DNA from: CALKKN01 sp050118555
Lineage (GTDB): Bacteria; Pseudomonadota; Gammaproteobacteria; Xanthomonadales; SZUA-36
NCBI GenBank assembly: GCA_050118555.1
Contig: JASFKQ010000174.1
Location: 1 to 8,171 of the forward strand
Direction: 5' to 3'
DNA length: 8,171 bases
Shown here: positions 1 to 5,896 of the stretch, one piece after another
How the letters are laid out: each line of letters starts with the position of its first letter
How positions within the stretch are numbered: position 1 is the first letter of the stretch
Program-made: the position numbers and the translations under genes
Notes under the pieces: generated by a model
What the model saw: the letters and a program-made list of their open reading frames with translations, nothing else
Database searches by the model: none
What the model was told of the DNA's origin: nothing

Positions 1-1
1 G

Positions 2-601
2 GTCGCTCAGCGCTGGCAACCCCACCACCTGGAGGAACACGACGCCGCCGAGCCGGAAAAACCGCCCCTGGAACCGGCCCAGGTCGCCACACTGGTGTTT
101 CTGGCCTTTGGCGTCATGGCGCTCAGCAAATGGCTCAAGGGCAGCGTCATCGACGCCTTCGCGCCTGGCATTCCGACAATCCTGGTGCTGACCACCCTGG
201 CGCTGGTCGTGGGACAGTTCCCCGCCGTGCGCCGCTTGAAAGGCGCATGGGAAATTGGCGACCTGGCGTTTTACCTCTTCTTCGCGGCGGTCGGCGCGAT
301 GATCGACTTTTACAAGGCCGTGGTCCTTTCCCCGGTGCTGTTCCTGTACGTACTGATCATCATGGCCGTGCATTTCACCTGGGTGTACGGCGTCGGCCGA
401 CTGCTGCGAATGGACATGGGCGTGCTGACGATCGCCTCGGTGGCGACCAAGTCGGGGCCGCCGCTGGTGCTGCCGGTCGCCGAAGCGAAGGGCTGGCGGC
501 ACCTGGTACTTCCCGGGATCATCATGGGCATGGTCGGCTATGCCATCGGCAATTACGTGGGCTGGGCGGTGGCCAACGGCATCAAGGCCCTGCTCGGCTG
601 A
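2..601 (+). CDS. DUF819 family integral membrane protein, C-terminal part
   Basis: The reading frame is open to the left edge, so only about 199 C-terminal residues are visible. A GTG at position 95 is an internal codon, not a likely start. The visible part opens with a charged, Glu/Pro-rich loop (residues 5-29), then about five hydrophobic segments (roughly 30-42, 50-70, 82-99, 104-127 and 165-195 of the visible part). The stretch TKSGPP, followed about ten residues later by AKGW, and then the PGIIMG..GYAIGNY segment match the conserved C-terminal pattern I know from DUF819 (YjcL-like) proteins, which are usually near 400 residues. The family is an uncharacterised group of inner-membrane proteins, possibly transporters; no substrate is known to me. 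The gene converges on the YbjQ gene with a 75-bp gap. The gap holds no clear T-tracted terminator, only widely spaced GAGCCG/CGGCTC arms (600-605 and 638-643). Confidence 0.8.
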   Translation, partial: VAQRWQPHHLEEHDAAEPEKPPLEPAQVATLVFLAFGVMALSKWLKGSVIDAFAPGIPTILVLTTLALVVGQFPAVRRLKGAWEIGDLAFYLFFAAVGAMIDFYKAVVLSPVLFLYVLIIMAVHFTWVYGVGRLLRMDMGVLTIASVATKSGPPLVLPVAEAKGWRHLVLPGIIMGMVGYAIGNYVGWAVANGIKALLG

Positions 602-676
602 GCCGACTCGCAACGGTAACGATCCAATGGCAACGGCCGGCTCGGGGGCGTTGGCAGCTGAGGAAGGACCTTCCCG

Positions 677-997
677 CTAGCCGTCCTCCGCCACCACCGC
701 CGTGCCGGTCGCCAGCAACTCCGCAGCGCCCTGAGCCACCATGGACGTGGTGAAGCGAACCGCCACGATGGCGTTGGCGCCCAGGCTTTCCGCCTCGGCG
801 ATCATGCGATCGATGGATTGTTCGCGGCTTTCCGCCATCAGCTTGCCGTATTCATGAATCTCGCCGCCCACGATGTTGCGGAAGCCGGCCAGAATGTCCT
901 TGCCGATATGGCGTGCACGCACCGTATTGCCGCGGACGAGCCCCAGGGTTCGGACGATGCGCTTGCCGGCGATTTGTTCACTGGTTACGACGATCAT
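677..997 (-). CDS. ybjQ: YbjQ/UPF0145 family protein
   Basis: This is a protein of about 106 residues, the usual size of the YbjQ (UPF0145, formerly DUF74) family. Supporting motifs are the central GFRNIVGGEIHEYGK segment, followed by a charged helix and ESLGANAIVAVRF, then a C-terminal GTAVV strand. These line up with E. coli YbjQ from memory. The family forms small oligomeric cytosolic proteins of unknown role, sometimes annotated as heavy-metal binding. Two ATGs compete, at 1003 and at 997. The start at 997 is preferred: a GGAG at 1006-1009 lies 8 nt before it but only 2 nt before the other, and Met-to-conserved-Gly spacing then matches E. coli YbjQ. The ATG at 1003 would overlap the anti-sigma stop as ATGA. 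The gene is third in the sigma/anti-sigma operon, so it may be an output or accessory of that stress response; that link is inference. Confidence 0.85.
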   Translation of the reverse strand: MIVVTSEQIAGKRIVRTLGLVRGNTVRARHIGKDILAGFRNIVGGEIHEYGKLMAESREQSIDRMIAEAESLGANAIVAVRFTTSMVAQGAAELLATGTAVVAEDG

Positions 998-999
998 TG

Positions 1000-1452
1000 T
1001 CATATCTCCACATCTTTGTATTTGTCGGACTTGCGTTCGACCAGGCGTTGACGGAGCACCGAAACGAACAGGCCGCCAAGCCCGAGATAGAGCGCGGAAA
1101 CAAGGAGTTTCCAGGCCAGCCCGGTGCCCGGGTCAGTCAAGAATGCGAACACGCCGATTCCGAACAGGATCAGCAGGGCGCCCAGGAACAGCAGCCACCC
1201 GATTCCACGGGTCCAGCGTACGGTATCGTCATTCATGCTTTCTCTCCAATGGTCCGGTCCGGTTGGGCTCAGGCGGGATTGACCCATGCGCAACCGTAGT
1301 GCTTCAAGATCGGCCAGGCTCTCCCGGCATTCGTCGCAGTCAGCCAGGTGTACCTCCACGCGCTGGCGGACCTGTTGCGTCAGTTCGCCATCGAGGTAAC
1401 CCGACAGCAACTCACCGACGTGCATTTCCTGGTTGATCTCTCTACGCGTCAT
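1000..1452 (-). CDS. Zinc-finger (zf-HC2) membrane anti-sigma factor
   Basis: This is a 150-residue protein. Residues 11-42 form an anti-sigma zinc-binding domain: His11, then His35-x3-Cys39-x2-Cys42 (HLADCDEC). Residues 43-80 are a hydrophilic linker. Two hydrophobic segments follow at about 82-105 and 112-133, and a charged tail (RQRLVERKSDK) ends it. Such domains bind the cognate ECF sigma factor and hold it inactive at the membrane; the two-helix hairpin would leave both ends in the cytosol and almost no periplasmic sensor. Its start overlaps the end of the sigma gene by 11 bp and is preceded by a strong AAGGAGG in the sigma coding sequence, about 12 nt upstream, so translation is probably coupled. 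The absence of a large periplasmic domain suggests that it senses through zinc/thiols in the cytosolic finger, through the membrane, or through a partner protein; this is inference. Confidence 0.88.
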   Translation of the reverse strand: MTRREINQEMHVGELLSGYLDGELTQQVRQRVEVHLADCDECRESLADLEALRLRMGQSRLSPTGPDHWRESMNDDTVRWTRGIGWLLFLGALLILFGIGVFAFLTDPGTGLAWKLLVSALYLGLGGLFVSVLRQRLVERKSDKYKDVEI

Positions 1453-1945
1453 GACGTTCCAGAACCTCCTTGAGTGCCAGCCGGGCGCGGTGAAGTCGCG
1501 ACATCACGGTTCCCGTTGCGATCCCGAGTACATCCGCGATTTCGGCATAGGACAGGTCCAGGTAATCCCGCAACACCACGATCTGCCGATGGTCCGGCTC
1601 GAGTTGGGCAAGCGAACGCTGCAGGCTCAGGTCGCGTTGCAGCTGCTCCGTTTCCTGCTCCGGCGTGCGCCCGGCGCTGGCCAGTTCGTCCACCGGCTGT
1701 TCGTTGGTGCGCCGCTGGCGCAGCAGGTCGATGCACCGGTTGCGGACCACCCGCAAAAACCAGGGCTTCAAAGGGCCCCTGCGTCGTTCGTAGGCCCCGG
1801 GACGCGACAGGACGCGCTCGAACGCATCGTGTACCGCATCGGCGGCATCGTCAGCATTGCCGAGTATCTGGATGGCAAGCGCATGGGCGCCGCTACCGAG
1901 ATTGACCAGTTCCTGTCGCATGTCGAACCTGTTCACCGATTTCAT
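1442..1945 (-). CDS. ECF-type RNA polymerase sigma factor
   Basis: This is a protein of 167 residues, typical of group 4 (ECF) sigma factors that have only regions 2 and 4. Region 2 spans roughly residues 10-80, with LGNADDAADAVHDAFERVL and the downstream WFLRVVRNRCIDLLRQRR that contacts promoter DNA. After a Glu-rich linker (82-105), region 4 runs from about 105 to 160 and contains LSYAEIADVLGIATGTVMSR, the -35-binding helix-turn-helix. It heads the operon and is followed by an overlapping anti-sigma gene, the usual arrangement for a self-controlled stress regulon. The start is uncertain: the ATG at 1945 has AGGA only 2 nt away, while the ATG at 1921 (Met9) has AGG at 6 nt. A putative ECF promoter ends so close to 1945 that Met9, or leaderless translation from Met1, may be used. 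The inducing signal is not visible. Confidence 0.92.
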   Translation of the reverse strand: MKSVNRFDMRQELVNLGSGAHALAIQILGNADDAADAVHDAFERVLSRPGAYERRRGPLKPWFLRVVRNRCIDLLRQRRTNEQPVDELASAGRTPEQETEQLQRDLSLQRSLAQLEPDHRQIVVLRDYLDLSYAEIADVLGIATGTVMSRLHRARLALKEVLERHDA

Positions 1946-1949
1946 ATCC

Positions 1950-1977
1950 TATACGCGACAGCGTCTGCTTTTATTCC
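1950..1977 (-). promoter_or_regulatory. Candidate autoregulatory ECF promoter
   Basis: On the minus strand, GGAATA (1977-1972), a 16-nt spacer and CGTATA (1955-1950) lie immediately upstream of the sigma start. A GGAAT-type -35 at this spacing is characteristic of promoters read by ECF sigma factors, which commonly transcribe their own operon. The predicted transcription start, about 7 nt beyond the -10, is at or next to the ATG at 1945-1943. This rests on pattern matching only. Confidence 0.45.
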
Positions 1978-2052
1978 CTCGGGGTGATATGAAGATCAGC
2001 CCGGCCACCACCGGAGCGCCCATTCGCCGGGGGCTTCGCTGGAGCCGGGACA

Positions 2053-2084
2053 GTGCAACCTACGGATTTATTTGAGAATTGCAC
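2053..2084. repeat. Short inverted repeat GTGCAA/TTGCAC
   Basis: GTGCAA (2053-2058) and TTGCAC (2079-2084) are perfect 6-bp inverted arms around a 20-bp AT-rich centre. They sit about 110 bp upstream of the sigma start. This could be an operator-like site or chance; the loop is too long for a terminator. Confidence 0.25.
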
Positions 2085-2300
2085 CCTGAATCGCCGCTCC
2101 TTCGCTCTTGGAACCCCTTTTTGCCCGAAAAGCGATCGTTAGGATTCAGGGCGGTATTGGCGATCGCCTGGAACATGCATTCCGAAGTCAAAATGACTCT
2201 CCCGAACCGATTATTTCAGGAATTTATCAGCTACCTTACTGTTTTATGGGCATTTTATGTGGCCGGACCCAAAGCAAACCCATCAGCTGCTTATGTGCCA

Positions 2301-2331
2301 GAAAACAGGCCCGACCCCGTGATGGTCGGCC
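2301..2331 (-). terminator. Probable intrinsic terminator of the BKACE gene
   Basis: On the minus strand, GGCCGACC (2331-2324), a 7-nt loop and GGTCGGGCC (2316-2308) can form a GC-rich stem with one bulged G. The stem is followed by TGTTTTC (2307-2301). It lies 8 bp after the BKACE stop codon, exactly where a terminator is expected. Confidence 0.65.
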
Positions 2332-2338
2332 GAGAGGC

Positions 2339-3208
2339 CTACACCGCCCTGCCGTAACGACCGGAACCCGGCTCCAGGCGCAGCAGGCCACGCAGCGTCG
2401 AAGGCGCCATTACCTGGCGCTCGTTGGCCTCCGCGAGAGCATGGACCCGGCGCAGCAGATCGATATTCCGGGCGAGCTGTGTGCGTCGGTTGTCGTACCA
2501 GATATTGTCTTCCAGCCCCACGCGCACGCCGCCGCCAAAGGCGATGGCAACCGCATTCATCGGGCGTTGCGCGTCGCCGATGCCAGCCACCGACCACAAT
2601 GAGCCGTCGGGCAGGTCCCTCACCATTACACCGAGGTGGAGCAGGTCCGGTTGCGCGCAGGCGATATTTCCCAGGAGGAGATTGAAGTAGTGCGGCGGCT
2701 CGAGCAGCTCTTTGTGAATCAGGTACTTCGCATAGTTGATCATGCCCGAATCGAAAGCCTCCAACTCGGCCAAAATCCCCTGCTTTTTCATCAGCCGTGC
2801 GAGGCCCTGGATGGTGTCGGGCTCATTGACCGAGGCGGTTCGGTTGAAGTTCACCGAGCTCAGGGTCAGGCTGCCCATGTCCGGCTTGAGTGCGCCGGTG
2901 AGATGCAACGGCTCCGCACGCTTTTCCAGCTCGGGAAAGTTGCGCCCGCTGAGGGAGACGCAGATCACCAGGTCCGGCGCGAACGTCCGGATTCCTTCGA
3001 TCATGCGCGCGTACCATTCGGCCTGGTAGGCCGGTTTACCGGTCTCCGGGTCTCGGGCATGCAGGTGCACCATGGTGATGCCCAGCGCGCAGGCCTCGCG
3101 AACGTCGGCAATGACCTCTTCGGGGCTGACCGGTACGTGGGGGGTCATCTCCTTGGTCGGAATCATTCCCGTCGGCGTGAAATTTACGATCAAATCCATG
3201 GATGTCAT
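2339..3208 (-). CDS. Beta-keto acid cleavage enzyme (BKACE, DUF849 family)
   Basis: This is a protein of 289 residues; the family (PF05853; Kce in lysine fermentation is its prototype) is usually 270-310. These zinc TIM-barrel enzymes condense a beta-keto acid with acetyl-CoA and cleave it to acetoacetate plus a new CoA ester. Visible signature parts are an N-terminal strand NFTPTGMIPT, the zinc-ligand pair His48/His50 in VHLHARDPETG, the SLSGRN loop, PDMGSLTLSSVNF, ELEAFDSGMI, and RVGLEDN with Arg229, Glu233 (third zinc ligand in Kce) and Asp234. All key residues look intact, so the enzyme is probably active in the cytosol. The substrate cannot be told: the neighbours are not lysine or carnitine genes. 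The start could be the ATG at 3208 or the one at 3199; neither has a strong ribosome binding site, and the shorter form (MDLIVNFTPTG) fits usual family N-termini as well. It appears monocistronic, with its own terminator. Confidence 0.88.
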   Translation of the reverse strand: MTSMDLIVNFTPTGMIPTKEMTPHVPVSPEEVIADVREACALGITMVHLHARDPETGKPAYQAEWYARMIEGIRTFAPDLVICVSLSGRNFPELEKRAEPLHLTGALKPDMGSLTLSSVNFNRTASVNEPDTIQGLARLMKKQGILAELEAFDSGMINYAKYLIHKELLEPPHYFNLLLGNIACAQPDLLHLGVMVRDLPDGSLWSVAGIGDAQRPMNAVAIAFGGGVRVGLEDNIWYDNRRTQLARNIDLLRRVHALAEANERQVMAPSTLRGLLRLEPGSGRYGRAV

Positions 3209-3540
3209 TCCATCGGGAAATACCCGTGACGTGCAGCTTACCAGATCAAGTCGTCCGGCACGGAGTGCCCCCCCTCTTCGCCTTCCTCTGCGCCAGACCC
3301 GCCAGCAAGCGAGGCCGGGGACAAAGTCGTGGCTCTGACCTCATTGTTCCGAAACTCCGCCCTTGTTGCGGGGTTACTTTTTGCCCATCACGCAGATTCC
3401 CGGTTAATTCCACAGGCCAATTGTCCCAATCCCGGCCCAACTCCGCACATTGACACGACTTCACAACCCTGCGCTCCACGCCGGCAATGCCTATTCGCTG
3501 CAGAAAACACGAAAACGGGCTGAGGGCTCGGCTTGAACGA
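3209..3540. other. Intergenic region upstream of the BKACE gene
   Basis: About 330 bp without a convincing gene. It must carry the BKACE promoter, but I could not find well matched -35/-10 boxes. A small hairpin GGCAC-TCC-GTGCC lies near 3262-3272. A stem CTCCGC/GCGGGG followed by TTACTTTTTG (about 3355-3383, + strand) looks like a weak terminator with no gene upstream on that strand. Positions 3331-3340 carry the 10-mer GGCTCTGACC, the reverse complement of part of the repeat at 4434-4443. Confidence 0.55.
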
Positions 3541-3571
3541 AGAAACGCTCCGGCTCTGTCGGAGCGTTTCT
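3541..3571 (-). terminator. Strong hairpin terminator downstream of the TonB gene
   Basis: AGAAACGCTCCG (3541-3552) and CGGAGCGTTTCT (3560-3571) are perfect 12-bp complementary arms around a 7-nt loop. On the minus strand the T-containing arm ending GTTTCT continues into TCGTT. It lies 27 bp after the TonB-family stop codon and is the strongest hairpin noticed in the window. The symmetric A- and T-containing arm ends could let it act in both directions. Confidence 0.8.
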
Positions 3572-3598
3572 AATTCGTACGAACTGCTTCGGCCCTGG

Positions 3599-4267
3599 CT
3601 ATCCGCCCTGATCCTCAATTTGGTAGGTGAACTTGTTCCGTACACCCGGCACCTCGACTGCCTCGCCATCGATCACCCGGGGCTTGTACTTGAACTTCAG
3701 CGCGGCCTGTAGTGAGGGACGTTCAAACATCGAACTCGTGCACTGGTCTTCGATCACGAACGGATCGCGGGTCGTGCCCTGACGGGTGACCGTGTACTGC
3801 ACCACGCAGTAGCCCTCGATGCCGCGCATCAGCGCCCGCTGCGGATAGATCGGCGCCACCTTCACGATCGGCAGATAATCGCCCTCGCCGACCCCCAGGC
3901 TGAAGCCCCCTCCGCTCATCTGGATGTCGGTCTCCACCGGCGCGGCAGAAATGGGAATCTTCTCGGCATTCGGGTTGAGGCTGTCGAGCTCCGGCGTCCG
4001 CGGCTGCGGTGGCGGGGTACTCGGCGGAGGCGGCTTCCTGGGCTTGAGTTCCCGCCGATGAATGGTCTCATTGCGCTTGAGCCGGACGAAGTCAACCAGG
4101 TTGGTGCTGCCACTCTTGTCCAGCTCGCGGTCTGCACTCTCGATCATGTACTGCATCACCCAGAGTAACGAGCCCGTGACGATCGCGCCGATCACGAGCC
4201 CGCAGATGATGCGGACAATGCTGCCAGACCGCCTGACGAACAGCGCGTGGGTAATTGTGGCCGCCAT
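3599..4267 (-). CDS. TonB2-type energy transducer protein
   Basis: This is a protein of 222 residues. It has a basic N-terminus, one transmembrane helix (about 18-40), a periplasmic proline-rich spacer (76-92, KPRKPPPPSTPPPQP) and a TonB C-terminal domain (about 136-217) with APIYPQRALMRGIEGYCVV and the final KFKYKPRVIDGEAV strand region. TonB proteins carry proton-motive energy from an ExbB/ExbD complex to outer-membrane receptors for iron chelates, vitamins or sugars. The WVMQYMIES end of the helix and DFVRLKR after it resemble the TonB2 class of Vibrio and Shewanella. The helix lacks the histidine found in E. coli TonB. Two cysteines in the C-terminal domain (154 and 176) could pair. The start is certain: AAGGAGGT lies 5 nt before the ATG. 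A TCTAAT -10-like box is at 4314-4309 with a poor -35. No exbB, exbD or TPR partner (ttpC) gene adjoins, so it must borrow a motor encoded elsewhere, or have another role. Confidence 0.88.
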   Translation of the reverse strand: MAATITHALFVRRSGSIVRIICGLVIGAIVTGSLLWVMQYMIESADRELDKSGSTNLVDFVRLKRNETIHRRELKPRKPPPPSTPPPQPRTPELDSLNPNAEKIPISAAPVETDIQMSGGGFSLGVGEGDYLPIVKVAPIYPQRALMRGIEGYCVVQYTVTRQGTTRDPFVIEDQCTSSMFERPSLQAALKFKYKPRVIDGEAVEVPGVRNKFTYQIEDQGG

Positions 4268-4412
4268 GGCTTACCTCCTTGGCGTTCCCGTGCAGCGATC
4301 CACACAAAATTAGACCACGAATTGCCCCCTCGCGTTCCATACGGGCCGTGGTTTCCCGGCCTTTTGAAGCACTCACATGATCGCGTTCGTCGCCGCGTAC
4401 ACGAATGGGCGG

Positions 4413-4446
4413 AAAAGGGGTCAGCGAAAAAGGGGTCAGAGCCCTT
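4413..4446. repeat. Tandem AAAAGGGGTCAG repeat with palindromic end
   Basis: AAAAGGGGTCAG occurs at 4413-4424 and again at 4428-4439, a 15-nt period. The second copy runs into AGCCCTTAT, so that AAGGG and CCCTT also form a short hairpin (about 4430-4446). Read on the minus strand the hairpin AAGGG...CCCTT is followed by TTT and could weakly end transcription of the SDR gene. GGGGTCAGAGCCCTT-like strings are, as I recall, dispersed in many gammaproteobacterial genomes near REP-associated/IS200-type transposase genes; no transposase is here, so this would be a relic. Confidence 0.45.
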
Positions 4447-4526
4447 ATCCGGATTGAAAGGCAGCGTCCCAGCCAGCTTGCGGCCACTCAATTGAAGCCG
4501 GGGCGACTGGCGAGTCCCGGGCTACC

Positions 4527-5528
4527 TCATTCGTCGGGCGGGCGAATCGAGTCCAACGTCGCGGCGTAGACTTCCGCCAGGCGGTCCTGCAGCACGTTGA
4601 ACCGCGGGTCCGACAGGCGCTGCCCCGGATGGTCGTCATACCAGCGCACGATGTCCGCCGCACCGGCCTCAAAGGGAACCGTGGTCCGGAAGTCCGGCAC
4701 CAGGCGCCGCAGCTTGCTGTTGTCGAAGATCGCGCTGTGCGCCTTGTCGCCCCGGATACTCGCGCCCCACTCGGCATCGATCCGCATCACGGCCTCTGAT
4801 GGCACGTGGGACAGGATGGCTTCGCGTCCGAGGTGCCGGCCCAGTGTTTCGAAAATGCTGTTCCAGGTCAGCCACTCGTCGTTGGTAATGTGAAAGGCCT
4901 CGCCCAGGGCCTCGGCGTTGCCCAGCAGCCCGAGCAAACCGGCGGCGAAGTCGAGGTGATGCGTCATCGTCCAGACCGAGGTGCCATCGCCCGGCACCAC
5001 TATCGGCTTGCCGTCACGGATCCGCTGCAACACGGTGTAACCACCGTCGTACGGGAAGGGTCCGTAGCCGTAGGTATGCGATGGCCTCACGATCGTGGCG
5101 GGAAAGCCACCCGCCATCGCCTGGCGCAGGCGTTCTTCGCAGGCGATCTTCTGCCGCGAGTAGTGCCAATACGGGTTGTCCAGGGGCGTTTCCTCTGTGA
5201 TCGGCAGCCGTGACGGGGGCGTCTGGTATGCAGAAGCCGAGCTGATGAAGACGAACTGGCCACAGCGGTCGCGGAACAGTTCCAGGTCCAACTCCAGGTG
5301 AGCGGGTTCGAAAGCCACGAAATCCACGACGACGTCGAAATCGGCGTCACCGAGTACGCTCCGGGCCGCCCCGATGTCACGGATGTCGGCGATCAGCTGG
5401 CGGCAACCAACCGGCGCCGGCGCGGAGCGCCCCCGGTTCAGCAGCGTGACCGCGTGTCCGCGCTCCAACGCCAACTGCACGCAGCCACTGCTGATGATTC
5501 CGGTACCGCCGATAAAAAGCAGGTTCAT
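4527..5528 (-). CDS. NAD-dependent epimerase/dehydratase (extended SDR)
   Basis: This is a protein of 333 residues. Residues 1-30 form the Rossmann strand and nucleotide loop (FIGGTGIISSG, a GxxGxxS variant), ending in LLNRGRS, where Asn31 and Arg32/34 suggest NADP or NAD contacts. ADIRD (47-51) is the adenine-pocket acidic motif. FISSASAY (94-101) supplies the catalytic Ser, and Tyr123-x3-Lys127 (YSRQK) the catalytic pair, followed by IVRPSHTYG. The active site therefore looks complete. The GGTGxIS start and general layout resemble the atypical extended SDRs related to plant CSP41 and to sugar-nucleotide epimerases; the true substrate is unknown. The start is supported by CAGGAG 6 nt before the ATG at 5528. 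It is not next to polysaccharide genes, and the 259-bp gap to the TonB gene argues against an operon with it. Confidence 0.87.
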   Translation of the reverse strand: MNLLFIGGTGIISSGCVQLALERGHAVTLLNRGRSAPAPVGCRQLIADIRDIGAARSVLGDADFDVVVDFVAFEPAHLELDLELFRDRCGQFVFISSASAYQTPPSRLPITEETPLDNPYWHYSRQKIACEERLRQAMAGGFPATIVRPSHTYGYGPFPYDGGYTVLQRIRDGKPIVVPGDGTSVWTMTHHLDFAAGLLGLLGNAEALGEAFHITNDEWLTWNSIFETLGRHLGREAILSHVPSEAVMRIDAEWGASIRGDKAHSAIFDNSKLRRLVPDFRTTVPFEAGAADIVRWYDDHPGQRLSDPRFNVLQDRLAEVYAATLDSIRPPDE

Positions 5529-5896
5529 GCGCGTCTCCTGGCGGGTAAGAACAGAGATATGTCTACAGTAAGGGAAAATGAGGTTGGAAAATGGATACGG
5601 GTCATCCGATTCATCGCAAATTCATGACGATGCCGAGTCATTGCCACGATTCCTGCTCTTGGACGGCTTCTTTCGGCACCATTCCCGCAACTCATTCTGG
5701 CGCCAGGGGCCGCTCCCGGAACCTGCCTGAGATCCCAAAAAGTCGTTAGTGGTTTCTATGCTCTTGATCCCCGGTGCGCAGTTTTTGCAAAAGGCACCTA
5801 TGATTAAATCGTGGCGGAGTCCGGAAGCGACCGGTTCACCGGGTCGGTTCATCCGTACCGATGGCTTGCCACTGCAGAGAACGAGGAGAACGCGAA
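5529..5896. other. Divergent intergenic region between the SDR gene and the orphan gene
   Basis: These 368 bp separate the divergent SDR and 155-residue genes and must hold promoters in both directions. On the + strand a TATGAT at 5799-5804 resembles a -10 box about 95 bp before the orphan start, but its -35 is poor. CGGTTCA is directly repeated at 5832-5838 and 5845-5851, a 13-nt period just upstream of that gene, and might be a protein-binding site. A 76-codon frame on the minus strand (5852-5622) shows no family features and is not accepted as a gene. Confidence 0.5.
5883..5888 (+). promoter_or_regulatory. Ribosome binding site fixing the start of the orphan gene
   Basis: GAGGAG lies 8 nt before the ATG at 5897. 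This makes 5897 the start in preference to the in-frame ATG at 5861, which has no comparable site. Confidence 0.8.

Larger units (their letters stand above)
1946..2338. other. Intergenic region between the sigma operon and the BKACE gene
   Basis: About 390 bp with no convincing gene. It contains the candidate ECF promoter at its left edge, an AT-richer stretch (about 2060-2300) unlike the GC-rich neighbouring genes, an inverted repeat at 2053-2084 and the BKACE terminator at 2301-2331. The open frames here show no family resemblance and no ribosome binding site that I can see. Confidence 0.6.

Noticed and set aside
2159..2168. Palindrome GGCGATCGCC, with a related GCGATCG nearby
   Set aside because: It resembles the HIP1 octamer of cyanobacteria, but two loose occurrences in GC-rich DNA are not meaningful and the genes do not look cyanobacterial.
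2079..2357. A 92-codon frame on the + strand in the AT-richer intergenic stretch
   Set aside because: It would start with TTG, lacks a ribosome binding site and runs into the terminator and end of the BKACE gene.
2636..3229. A 197-codon frame on the + strand
   Set aside because: It is the antisense shadow of the BKACE gene.
3246..3479. A 77-codon frame on the - strand upstream of the BKACE gene
   Set aside because: Its product is basic and featureless with no family match and no clear ribosome binding site; treated as non-coding.
5764..5809. TTGCAA (5785-5790) with TTAAAT (5804-5809) as a sigma-70 promoter
   Set aside because: The spacer is only 13 bp, too short for a functional pair; the TATGAT at 5799 is mentioned only as a weak -10.
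5622..5852. A 76-codon frame on the - strand between the SDR and orphan genes
   Set aside because: No ribosome binding site or family resemblance noticed; composition looks like non-coding sequence.
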